The notes under the pieces were generated by a model that saw only the letters and a list, made by a program, of their open reading frames with translations, did no database searches and was not told where the DNA came from. Below are positions 33,745 to 44,493 of a stretch of 64,000 bases of DNA, in pieces. The translations under genes and the position numbers were made by a program. Numbering within the stretch: position 1 is the stretch's first letter; each line of letters starts with the position of its first letter. Source of the DNA: Actinostola sp. cb2023 (Eukaryota; Cnidaria; Anthozoa; Actiniaria; Actinostolidae); NCBI GenBank assembly GCA_033675265.1, contig JAUJYZ010001007.1, positions 62,001-126,000 of the forward strand. The letters are read 5' to 3'.

Positions 33745-34110
33745 GAAGTAGAGAAAGCACACAAGCGAATGGTGGATGCTCTCGAGTCCATGGGCATTGT
33801 GAAAAAGATGGCCGAGTTTGATGGCCGTCAGCAATCCAATGTTTAAGGTTTTTCGTCGGTATATGTGTATGATTTTAGAGATGATGATGTACATCCGGGC
33901 CATTCGTACCGCTACCTGGAAGCTTCCCCTCCAAGCCCTTGAGATATTTACCAAGTACTTCTTCATCTATGACCACCTCAACTGTGCAAGGATGATTCCT
34001 ATGTATCCCGCTGAAATTATGTCTTGGAAAAACAGCGATCCTGTCATCTACAAAGAATTCCAGGATGGGAAATGGATGCTGACAACGCTCTAGAGTACAT
34101 CAACCGATCT
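33745..34110 (+). pseudogene. Fragment of a repetitive cnidarian-type protein, two frames
   Basis: The first frame ends EKAHKRMVDALESMGIVKKM; after a shift near 33818 the second reads RRYMCMILEMMMYIRAIRTA ... EIFTKYFFIYDHLNCARMIP. A sequence of this shape (long hydrophobic helix, YFF.YD..N.AR) is familiar from large repetitive protein families in cnidarian genomes, but I do not know a function. Stops at 33844 and 34091. Confidence 0.35.
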
Positions 34111-34439
34111 ATGAAGGTAATCGATGGCTTGGTTGGGATAACCCCCACCCTAATGATCGCGTAAAGTTCTTCTTGATAATAAATAACAAAACAATTAATC
34201 GGTTCTTATATAGCGCATTTCACATTGTCTCAATGCGCTTTTCAACCGATGGATGACTTTTTCGGGCTACATATGAAGGTGCCTATGGTAGCAGAAAAGC
34301 TTACAATCATGAGTTAGTATGTTAGTGTGTTATGCCTCCAATTTGAAGTAGGACGTTGAACCGGGTAACAATCCCCTACTCTTACGAAGAGTTCAACAGA
34401 TTCTTTAAAGTCAATAATTTGATAAAGATTACGACAATT

Positions 34440-35030
34440 TTTAATTTAAACATGTTTCGGCAGTGCTGCTGCCATCATCAGTAATTTAATGAGTGATCTA
34501 TACAATGTATGAGCTTATATATAATATATCAGTATGAAGAACAAAAGAACATTGAAGTATGTGATTACAGTGAAAGTTTTAAATTTACATGAGAGACTTG
34601 TTGATTTAAAGAGGGCTTTTCCCAAAGGATGTGAATGGCTTCCTTAATTTTCAATTGGAAGCCAGTTCTGGCCTGATCAAGTATCTTAAATGATTCACTG
34701 GAGCATAGGGCTCGACATTCCGACGAGCTCTCTAGATGTTTGTAAATGTGAGAGGCCTTATCCGTAGTAAGGTGTTCATGCATGCGCGTAGTAAGGTGTC
34801 GAGAGGTTTCACCGACATAGCAGGCACCACAGCCTGCACAAGAAAATTTGTAAACTACGCTCGAGCGGAACCCACTAGGGATAGGATCTCTCGCACTGAA
34901 CAAAGAACCTATTTTAAACGCGGAAAACACTACCTTGATATCAATATTATCGCAGTACCGCTTAAGAAGAATGCGAATGCGTTTCTGTGTGATTTGAGAA
35001 AATTTACCTATATAAGGGAGTTTAAAATAA
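34440..35030 (-). mobile_element. 5'-truncated Penelope-like element, 3' part with GIY-YIG endonuclease
   Basis: On the minus strand from about 35030 to 34565 one frame reads ...FKIGSLFSARDPIPSG, then SSVVYKFSCAGCGACYVGET, then SRHLTTRMHEHL: the RT end followed by the GIY-YIG nuclease of Penelope-like retroelements (CxxC followed by YVGET). It ends at 34565 and is followed by the typical 3' sequence containing GATGGCAGCAGCACTGCC (minus strand, near 34466). The 5' portion (RT core) is absent. Confidence 0.8.
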
Positions 35031-35049
35031 AAAATAAAAATGCTATTCT

Positions 35050-35510
35050 TTAAAGTGAATATGAAGCGAATTGTTTTCTTTTAAAAATCGATTACATATG
35101 AAGTGAAGGGTTGTTTCAGTATTTTGTGTTTTGAGCTTCGCATTTGCGAGTTATAAAGGTTTGAAATCGTGATATGCTGATATCACGACGTCATTTTGGT
35201 TGCAATTTATTATACAAAAGCGCCCTTGTGCAAATTATTGACATTTTTTAATCTGGCAAAAAGTTTTCTACAACTTATATAAATGATGTTAAACTTTGTT
35301 TTCTATTTCAGAAAAGAATGCTACTTGTAAAAATCTAAATAAGTTACGGCATGCAACCAAGTTGACGTCAACGAATTTGCATATCACGATTTCAAACCTC
35401 TATAACTCGCAAATGCGAAGTTCAAAACACAAAATACTGAAATACCCCACTATTCACTTCATATGCAATCTATTTTTAAAATAAAAATGTTTGCTTCATA
35501 TGCACTTTAA
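35050..35510. mobile_element. TTAA-flanked MITE with about 150-bp inverted repeats
   Basis: TTAA at 35050-35053 and 35507-35510; ends AGTGAATATGAAGC (35054) and GCTTCATATGCACT (35506), allowing one mismatch. Long arms share TTCAGTATTTTGTGTTTTGA, CTTCGCATTTGCGAGTTATA and GGTTTGAAATCGTGATATGC. It begins about 20 bp from the truncated Penelope copy. Confidence 0.8.
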
Positions 35511-35776
35511 GGTATCAGGGTACCCCAAAAAACCTTGAATATTATCTATTATCTCCAAAAAACAGAATCTTAAAATATTGTTTTCCTAAAAAGTTAGAAT
35601 CAAAAAACGAATTTTGGATTTCATTTGAAGCGAAAAGCTGTTGACAAGCGAGTATTCACACACCTTCATCACAGTGTGGTAATTAGTCACGCAACAGACG
35701 TCCCGCAAATATTTCACAATTGTTTACATGAAATCACGTATGTTTGAATACTGTACCAATGTGTACTGGCAATAGG

Positions 35777-36403
35777 TGCGGTTACACTAGGACTTTTACC
35801 CACGTGTAAATTGCCTTTACCCAGAGAGAAACGATTTTTGTGTGTAACCAGTCTTCCCAGAGTGAAATTCCCTACAATGTATTTCCATGTATACATCAAA
35901 AAGAACAAAAGAACTTACCATGACAGTTCCCCGAGCAAAGTCGTATGGTTTATCAAAAACCCAGAGCGTCTGCACCAATCACATAGCAGCGATTTCCAAA
36001 CAAAGGAAATCACATGCTGTGAAGTCTTGGCTGATATAAAAGCACTCTACGTGAACTTTAAAAATATAAATACAAAATCCTGAACGACTGGAGAAAGCGT
36101 AGCTGGAGTCCACGTCTCCGTTGTCTTCTTAGAAAAAAATACTGAATCGCAAAGTTTAATTGCGCTGGAGGTTGTTGAAGAAGAGTGAGAATGACCGATA
36201 ACAAGCCAAACACTTCACGATGCGTGGCATCCATGTTTACAAAAAGTTTCCCGCAAATAAAAATAGGACGCCTCAGTGACTTCCCATTGGGTAATTATCA
36301 GTGTGTAACCGTAAACCCGAAATCATGCAAAACCCAGATCAAACCCAGCCCAAGTCAATTCCAGCACACGGGGACCTCTAGCAACCGGCCTAGTGTAACC
36401 GCA
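35777..36403. mobile_element. MITE-like element with 15-bp inverted ends
   Basis: TGCGGTTACACTAGG (35777-35791) and CCTAGTGTAACCGCA (36389-36403) are exact reverse complements. No coding content. Confidence 0.65.
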
Positions 36404-36631
36404 ACTAATGTATGTAATTTTCTGCAAGCATGAAATGATTAGGCAACAAGTAATGCACGTTGTGTGACTGGACAACAGATACTGTGGTCACTATCTGGTC
36501 ACAGTCTGACAGTGAGTATTAAATTAGATCCCATTGTCATGGTATGGACTAATCTACTTATGTAAACAGAGGCACATTGACCTTCTTTCGGCTTTTTCTC
36601 AAAAGATGAAATGCCAACAAAAACCATGTCT

Positions 36632-36783
36632 GATAATCGATCTTGAAAAGGGTGTCTCTTGAGTAATTATTGACTGATTAGTAAAAAACAATGTATTTTT
36701 AGCGTACCGAAAGTTTAGTGGCAAATAAAAAAGCAATAGGGCAACTTATCGAAAATCGGAGACACCCTTTTGATAATTGATAT
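36632..36783. repeat. Small inverted repeat
   Basis: ATCGATCTTGAAAAGGGTGTCTC pairs with GAGACACCCTTTTGATAATTGAT with a few mismatches. Confidence 0.55.
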
Positions 36784-37111
36784 CTCTAGAGTGCATAAAG
36801 ATAATTATCTTCAATTTCCGATAAAATGTGGCTATGAAAGCTAATGGCGATGGAGGTAACTTGTCCATTATTCAGTCTGACTTTCAATGCGGTTGCAATA
36901 CACTGATCTTTTAATATTCGTTATCGTGGCCAGTTCGGCCGCCTGGAATATATTTATTCACCATGGTGTGATTCCAAACCACTGGCACCCATCAAGGAAT
37001 GATGTAAAAAAAAAAATTATGCATGTGAGTGCTGATTTGAATTTGTCACCATGTGCAGTGGATTAATACATTTCACAGATGCATGCATAGTGTGCACGAT
37101 TATCTCAAGGT

Positions 37112-37408
37112 GCAGTAATACGGGCAACAAAATCGTGCAACTTGTTGCAAGTTGCAAAGCAATGCTTCTTGTATTACCAAAGTTCGCGCAACTTGTCGCA
37201 TTTTCGTCTTGCAGGTTGCAAAACTTTGTTGCGCAAAGTAGAAACTCTTTCCACTTCATGCAAAAAAGTTTTGCAACCTGCAACACCGAAATTGAATTTG
37301 TTGCGCGAACGATGGTAATACGAGAAACATTGCTCTGGAAATTGCAACGCAACAATCTGAAAAATGTTGCACGACAAGTTGCACGATTTTGTTGCTCGTA
37401 TTACCGCA
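37112..37408. mobile_element. Foldback MITE with GC(A/G)GTAATACG ends
   Basis: Left GCAGTAATACGGGCAACAAA and right TTTGTTGCTCGTATTACCGC are inverted copies; the arms continue (AATCGTGCAACTT) and the interior repeats GTTGC-type phrases on both arms (CGCGCAACTTG / TTGTTGCGCGAACG). ORFs here on both strands are by-products. Confidence 0.75.
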
Positions 37409-37628
37409 GCTTCAGCTACAATTTTTCCCCGCAGGAATGATTACCAATACCAACATGAAATTGTGTCAGAATTGCGTGCAATTTATCAATTCAATGATTC
37501 AAACTGTGATTTTTGTTATTGCTATGTGCAACGAAACGGTTGTTCAATCAATAACGCTTATTGTCTCCCTGGACAATGCATGACAGGAACAATTTGTTTA
37601 CACCATAGAAGTATAAATAGCGGCAGCG

Positions 37629-38330
37629 TTGCAAATCACGTCACTGTGCATTGGTATGGACAACAACATATTTTGGAACGCTGCATTAAGCGGGAAAATA
37701 GTTTCTCCCAGTAAGGCGTTGAAGCGCAGCCCACACCAATGGTATACTGACATAGAAGACGAGGCAATGAGCAGAAAAGTCGTTTCTCCCAGTAAGGCGT
37801 TGAAGAGCAGCCCACACCAATGGTATACTGATATAGAAGACAAGGCAACGAGCAGAGAAGTTGTTTCTCCGAGTAATAGCAGCTCACACCAATGGTATAC
37901 TGACATAGAAGACGAGGCAATGAGCAGAAAAGTCGTTTCTCCCAGTAAAGCGTCGAAGAGCAGCCCACACCAATGGTATACTGACATAGAAGACTAGGCA
38001 ATGAGCAGAAAAGTCGTTCCTCCCAGTAAGGCTTCGAAGAGCAGCCCACACCAATGGTATACTGACATAGAAGACGAGGCAATATGCAGAAAAGTCGTTT
38101 CTCCCAGTAAGGCATCGAAGAGCAATCCACACCAATGGTAAACTGACATAGAAGACAAGGCAATGAGCAGAAAAGTCGCTTCTCCCAGTAAGGCGTCGAA
38201 GAACAGCCCGCACCAATGGTATACTGACATAGAAGACAAGGCAATGCGAAAAAAAGTCGTTCCTCCCAGTAAGGCGTCTCCGAAGAGTAATCCTGCAAAC
38301 CGATGTTGAGGACGCGATGATAATGAAAGG
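37629..38330 (+). repeat. 81-bp tandem array (8 copies) with a coding-like 27-residue unit
   Basis: Unit starts GTTTCTCCCAGTAAGGCGTC at 37701, 37782, 37863, 37935 (shortened by 9), 38016, 38097, 38178 and 38259. The plus-strand reading repeats SPSKA-x-KSSPHQWYTDIED with AMSRKVV; it has a TAG at 37995 and a TAA in copy 6. The minus strand is open through 38343-37636 (235 codons). Since 81 is divisible by three, openness alone is no proof of coding. All length changes are multiples of three, as would be expected under coding constraint. Confidence 0.6.
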
Positions 38331-38343
38331 TCTGGATTATCAT

Positions 38344-39134
38344 GGGAGAGACTGAAGAAATAATTTACTGTCTTTTATGAGAAAACATTCGGATGTATTA
38401 GGAGTGGAACGAGGATTAAGGTACAAAGAAGACAACGTTAACGACAAAAAAGCATGATTAACCCTTTGGTGACTGCTACTTTTTGGCCCAATTTCGACAA
38501 CTTTTGAATAAAAAATAATATAGGTTCAATATTCAATAATACGACACTTCCAATACAGCATTTTAAAGGCAAATGAATGAACTTTCATGTCTTATTACCA
38601 AAACTTAATTATTGTAAATGAGTTAATTATATTTTCATTAATTAGTATACATTTTTGAGTCACGTGACCTAAAAAGGTAAACATTAACCTGATCAACTGT
38701 CTTCCTGTTTTCCATTTCAGAATAATTTCAAAAGAAAACATGTTTATTATTATATAATGATTTTATAGAGAAAATTTGGTTGATATAATGTTGATGTATC
38801 AAGAAATATACCATTTCAAAACGCGGTAGGTATATGACCACAGGGGAAGATATTTACTGCCAAGTAAATTGGAGAAAAGGTGGTCACAAATATTGGTGAT
38901 AATTGTTGTTGTAAACAAAGTTATATCACAACTGTCATTCAAAACAAGACACTAGGCCTTGCTGCAAGAAATATCAACAAGAAGTATACTATTATAGAGT
39001 AAAAGACTGTGTTTATCGACAATCTCAAGACATTGTGAGAAACATATATATACACATATATATATAACTTATACTGGCTATCATAATAATTATTAGCTAG
39101 TATATAAATGAATAGTAAGAGTACTATTATGACA
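38344..39134. other. Left flank of piggyBac gene; TTAA + CCCTTTGGTGAC candidate terminus
   Basis: TTAA at 38458-38461 is followed by CCCTTTGGTGACTGC, a piggyBac-style end. The matching right end next to a TTAA was not found, so the boundary is tentative. The rest is AT-rich and non-coding. Confidence 0.4.
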
Positions 39135-41622
39135 TTACTGATGGTAAGCATTGCTGTGCCATATAGCAAAACAGTTATTTTTCTGAGTGCAATGCAAATA
39201 GACTTGACACTGAGGTGCACTGCAGTAAGATATGACTTTCAGTTCTGTCTTGGAGGTCTTGTAACACACTTTGCAGTTTCTCTTTGTATCAGAGAATTGA
39301 GGGATGTGGACAGTCTCAAATTGTGCAGGTTCTTTGGTTCTACCAGGTCGGAAGACAGGAGGCTGACCATATTCCTCAAGTCCACTAAGCTGTCGCACAA
39401 GCTCCTCTCGATATTCTGCCAAGGAGTACTTTTGAGGCCTCTTCAATTCTTGTACATCTTTATTTTGCCTTCGGTACATCTGGAATAAAATAAAGCTATT
39501 CACCACAGCGATGTCTATCATGTGGAAGAACAGTGTTTTCCACCAGCGCATGCATTTTCTGAGCACATTGTTCTTTCCAATAATTTGTTCAGATAGATTG
39601 ACACCATTCATGAAGTTATTATAGTCATCAATGGTTTTGGGCTGCCTAACCATAACTTTTGTCCATCGAGCATTCACCTTTTCTTTTCTTTCTACCATCA
39701 CAAAGTCATTTGCATTATGGATAGAGGATAGCATAGTTAATACCCTTTTGTCCTTCCACTGCATTGCCAAACAATTATCATCTTCCCTTACCCACCTCAT
39801 GGTACCTCTTTCCTTTCGTCGAGCCCACTCCTTTCCTTTCTTCATGGACTCTGGGAAACCTCTTCTGTTCTCTGCAGAAGTACCACAAGATGGAAGGAGA
39901 AGATTGAAAAGGTCAAGCACAAGTTTTGGAGAAGTATAAAAATTGTCAAAATAGATATGGTATCCTTGATTGACGCGAGGTTGGATCAGCTTCATTACCA
40001 CATCATAACCAAGGCCATTCACACTTTGTACTTCATCAGCTGCTCTTTTTCCAACATAAACATCAAAGTCACATGTGTATCCATTGAGACTATCTGCTAG
40101 AACCCAAAGCTTTATCCCCCATTTGGTGGGCTTGTCTCTAATATACTGCCTGATCCCAGGGTGTGTTATTATTATTATTATTATTATTAGAACGATGCTT
40201 AGATTTCACCATCCGTTCATCTACTGCTACATGCTGGAATGGCTGGTAAAGGGTCTTACAAAGTTCCTTGAAAGAGTCCATAAAACTGCGAACCTTTCGT
40301 AATTTATCTCTTTCGTCTTCAGTGTTTGGATCGACAATGTGAAGCACTGCCAGTAATGCTTTGAATCTATCCCTTGACATAATACTTCTTGCCCAGAGAC
40401 CATGATACAACGACTTTGTGCTCCAGTAACGGTGGAAAGTAGAGACATTCACAAGACCCATATATATGAGCAAAGCAATGAGGTGTTCAATTTCTTGGGG
40501 ATTAGTTTCCTGCCATGCGCCATCATTATTGGCATAGTACTGCTTATTGCCAATCACACCCCATGCATAACCATTCGTGTGCTGACATATTTCAAGAAGC
40601 AGAGCATTTGTTATAAATAGCTTGAAAAAATCAAGAGCTCTGGTCATACTTCCTCTCAGAATTGGGGCAGTAAAATGTAAACCAGGTGGGCGGTTTGGTA
40701 GAAAATCAGGTAGGTTGTTTCCTATGTCATTGTCTGTATAACTTTGAAAGGCTTCATCAGCTTGTCTCGGTGCTGCGACTCTCCCTCTGCCTCTTCCTCT
40801 TAGTCCTATTCCTCTCCTCCCTCCTCTTGCTCTTCCTCTTCCTCCTCTTGCTCTTCCTCCAACTGCTCGTCTCAGTACCCTTCCTTTACCTCTCTGAATA
40901 GGTTGATAATCAGAACTCTCACTACTGTCACTCAATTCTGGCGATGCAGTAGCATTAGTTGCACCACTTTCAGTCTGAGTACTATGAAAACAAACAATGT
41001 CAGTATTAGAGGTAGTTGTTTTGAATCTCAATTCAATTCAATTCATTTTATTTTTCAATACCACATGATTGGAATCTAGTTTTAGGATGTGAAATAACAA
41101 TACAAAACCTATACCGGCAATATATCAACGACTTAGAATAAATAAAAAGGTTTAGATTATCAATAATAACCCAAATATTGAATTTTCCTGCTTCAACAAT
41201 GACACGTGCATGACCCGTAATTTGCATATTACGCGAAACACTCATCTGTTATATTTAGCTTGGAATTCGATTCCAAAATATATCCAACAAAGGTCCCAAG
41301 TCTTTATTTCGTTAACAGAAATGTTCAGATATCATTTATACATCATTCTAAGTACGATTTATATAAAAAAATCGATAGCTTTTACTCTGAATCAGCCACT
41401 CTACTATGAACATGTTTGTTTACGCTTCGTGACTCACCTCATGTCTTCATCAAAATCACTTGAATCTTGTAGTTCCCCGTCGATTTCAAACTCCTCGCCA
41501 CTAGATAAACCCCCAGTGACACTATCTATATCACTTCCAACCTCATTTTCATTTCGTGCACACATTTCTATGACTTCTTCAACAATGAAATTACCACGAG
41601 TTGTTCGCTCATGGGACGCCAT
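39135..41622 (-). pseudogene. piggyBac-family transposase gene, two exons, catalytically altered
   Basis: Minus strand. Exon 1 41622-41438 (MASHERTTRGNFIVEE, acidic), GTGAGT donor; exon 2 starts 40981 (TCATAG acceptor, in phase). The RGxGRG-rich stretch is followed by the DDE_Tnp_1_7 domain: FFKLFITNALL, VAVDERMV (first Asp, about 40210), YFDNFYTS (second Asp, about 39945). The third motif, normally GVD, reads MNGVNLSEQ (Asn codon 39597-39599). The C-terminus has a Cys/His-rich zinc domain (CKVCYKTS ... CSAPQCQVYLHC). An (AAT)n stretch at 40165-40190 sits after KHRS and shifts the frame. It would move DNA between TTAA sites; as assembled it is inactive. Confidence 0.88.
41035..41340. mobile_element. 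LINE scraps inside the piggyBac intron
   Basis: On the minus strand, a 3' UTR ends AATAAAATGAATTGAATTGA (tail at 41030-41050). On the plus strand, from 41208, YLAWNSIPKYIQQRSQVFIS resembles the C-terminal W-N-x-x-P box of LINE RT proteins. Two fragments in opposite orientation. Confidence 0.4.
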
Positions 41623-41829
41623 TTTGAATTCGAATACGTAATGAGCGTCACTTGAGTTTCCTTTGAGATTTACCGCAACCAATGAGAAGTAAGAGAAAAC
41701 AATGCCCTTTGACGTAAAATATATTACGTTGACAATGTCCAGAGCCTATTGAATCACTTAATAACAAAACGGCGTTGCCATAGATATATTTTTACGTCAC
41801 CGTTCGAATTCGAACGATATTTAAAGGGA

Positions 41830-42380
41830 CCGTTAGCGATGACGATAATAATGATCATTACGATTGTAAAATACATAACAATATGAGATTATTATTAAGA
41901 TAAAATCCTTTAGACATGGGCATGTAAATGCCAAACTGGGAGTGCAGTAACGATTGTAATGAATTGCATTACCATCTACATTATTATTACATCAAATAAT
42001 AATAATTTAATACTTGAAAAGCGCTTTCCATATATATATCAATGCTCTTTACACGTAAAGTAATGAACAATAAAGGCACTGTTTTAATAGACGTTCTAAT
42101 GAGAGAGAACAAGAGTCACTCAACCTTTTGTTCTTCTTCTTCTTCTCTCGTTTAGGAAACCCAAGAAAATGAAGAGAACAGCCAAGACCACGAGAGACGA
42201 AAAGATGGATGCACTGCTTGGCATGTTACCAAATTTATTGAATAACGCAAATTAATAGCAAATAGCAAACGAAGCAGCTAAAGCTCACACGCAAGCCATA
42301 AAGAAATGGGAGAGCAAGAATGATCTACACAGTGACAATGAATAATTTATTGATATAAAATATTGACATTATAAACCAAG
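41830..42380. other. No gene identified
   Basis: AT-rich; a short stretch at 42150-42340 reads Lys/Arg-rich and Glu-rich in one frame but is interrupted by stops. Confidence 0.3.
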
Positions 42381-42383
42381 TCA

Positions 42384-42596
42384 GAGTTTAAGGGGCACGC
42401 AGGGTCTGGTAACGATTCGGGATAAAATCTGTCCGAAGTGAATTTTTCTCCCATGTGTAAACAGGGAAAATACTTTATTAATACAGACAAATAGTGCAAA
42501 ATGCTCCTAGAAAACTCGACAAAAATACAAGAGAAAAATTCACTTCAGACAGATTTTATCCCGAATCGCTACCAGGCACCGCCGCCCCTTAAACTC

Positions 42597-42597
<1 letters not shown>
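42384..42597. mobile_element. Foldback MITE with AGAGTTTAAGGGGC ends
   Basis: Arms about 65 bp: TAACGATTCGGGATAAAATC / GATTTTATCCCGAATCGCTA plus matching outer AGAGTTTAAGGGGC / GCCCCTTAAACTCT. It is followed immediately by the (AAT)n stretch. Confidence 0.75.
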
Positions 42598-42598
<1 letters not shown>

Positions 42599-42650
<52 letters not shown>

Positions 42651-42651
42651 T
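42599..42651. repeat. (AAT)n microsatellite and A-run
   Basis: About 13 AAT units followed by a run of A. Confidence 0.9.
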
Positions 42652-42654
42652 AAT

Positions 42655-43910
42655 ACCTTTAATCTTTAAAGAGGAAAGCCTAGATCACAGATGTGGTTTT
42701 CACCAGGGTCCTAACATCAATATATTAATAATATTATCTCTGATTTGGCTTATTATAATTTTTCATTTGTCTTCAAACATAGTATAAATGACAGAAACCC
42801 GTGAAATAGATGTTAGCGTATTTAAACAATCTCCGGATTTAATAATAAAAATCACTTTGTTGAAAGTAATGTATGACTGAAATTTAATAAAATACAACAT
42901 AGCAATAAAGAAGCACAAAATACGTCATTTCTTTCCATTTTAATATACGAATATACTAATAATGATTTTATTCACAGACTTGCTCAGACTAGACTACAAG
43001 TACTAACTTAATTTACAATAGCCACAACCAAGGTTTTTTTCCAGTGTATACCGGTATAACTATCGAGTAGATGACCCCAACTGCAAAAAAAACTATGTCT
43101 GGTACGGAAAATCACCGAGGTGAGACAAAAGTTATCATTTTGTTTGCGTTTCAATCGAAATATCGGGTTATTGCGTACCCCTACCGCGTCGTGTTTCCTC
43201 AATTTCAAAGGCTATACTGGTAGAATGTATGCCGACACTGAAAATGCACCTCAAATACAGTGCTCACACTTAATTCGAAAAACAGTAGAAATATCGCAAA
43301 AATGTTAAAAATCGTTTGGTTTCTATTGTTTAAACAATAAAAGGCAAAATGATAGAGTGCAATTTAGAAAAGCTTGAAAACTAAATAACCAATTAGTACT
43401 AAATAGCACTAATGAAACAATTGAAAACAATATAAATACCTCTATTTAGTACTATGCTCAGCGGTCTCTCACAGCGTATATAAGGGCTGAGTAACCATGC
43501 CCCATCGTCACTCGATAGTAAGCGTTGAGCAGCGAACAGTGTCGTCTTCACAAAGGTCTACATTTAATGCTTCTACCAGTTTATGGCTTCCCAACGTCCT
43601 GCTCCATAATTTCAAGCGCGCAACCCTTCTGAACTTCAAGTCGTCGATGTTCATGGCGGACCAACTGTCCCACCTTCTGGTACGTCTAATCATTCCTTCG
43701 ACCCTGACATCTATCCCTACAGTCGAAGGAAAAGAGATTTTAATGTAGCCTGAATATCAGCCGTCTCCTCTGGGTCAAAAATTTCCCCGAGTGAGACGTC
43801 TGAACTCCGAAGTCGATAATCGTGTCCAGTGACGTCACACTACGCCGGATCCGGGTAGTGTGTTCTGATTGGCTCACACGATAATTTATACAAATTCGTG
43901 GGTTTTTCAA
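42655..43910. other. No gene identified
   Basis: AT-rich to 43440. A TATATAAGGGCT box-like sequence at 43478 precedes a short ORF (43497-43748) without recognisable content. Confidence 0.3.
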
Positions 43911-43912
43911 GA

Positions 43913-44130
43913 TGGCGGGTCTGTTATTTCCAAACCGCTGTTCGAAACGTAAGTCTCTTGGTTGGAATAACAGGCCAGGGCTGAATCCACAGCAAGAAAA
44001 ACTGAAGCTCTTTATGAATTTATTAACAGGAAGAATGTCTATGTTGACCTTCCGACTGGCTACGGAAAGTCGTTTATTTTGAAATGGCTCCACGCCTGCA
44101 GCGAACTGAGCGAACTATCCCTTTAGAAAC
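43913..44130 (+). pseudogene. RecQ-like helicase N-terminal fragment
   Basis: An ATG at 43913 starts MAGLLFPNRCSK; further on, LNPQQEK and (one base shifted) EALYEFINRKNVYVDLPTGY followed by GKSFI contain a Walker A (PTGYGKS) in the setting usual for RecQ-type helicases of repetitive invertebrate gene families. The rest of the helicase (DEVH etc.) is not seen. Fragment or first exon. Confidence 0.5.
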
Positions 44131-44493
44131 TACATGTACTTGTACTACCAACTGAAGACGAAGGGCTGCTATAAAGTTGTCTTTCTTTCCCGCTTCTTCT
44201 ACGGAGTCTACTAGTTTTTCGCATACTGATTGTCTTTCAGTTTGGCGTTGATATTTGAACATAGATTTTGGGGATACGTCAGTACGACTGATACGATTTT
44301 GTCTTGACTATTATTTTAAATTTCGATAATTTTCGTATATTCTAAGGTGTTTCACTGTCTACTAGCTATCAACAATATTTACAAACATAACTTTGTCCTA
44401 ATACCGGTCTGTCTTTATTTCTAAAGTCAAGCCTCAAGTGTTGACAAGTATTAGAAATCTCTAATATGAACATTACATTTATTTATTTTTTAG

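Noticed and set aside
37636..38343. 235-codon minus-strand ORF (repeats of SLPCLLCQYTIG type)
   Set aside because: Antisense of the 81-bp array; openness follows from the unit length. Kept only as part of the repeat.
38458..41830. Complete piggyBac element with both ends
   Set aside because: A left-end candidate exists (TTAA + CCCTTTGGTGAC), but no matching right end next to TTAA; TTTAAAGGG at 41820 does not fit.
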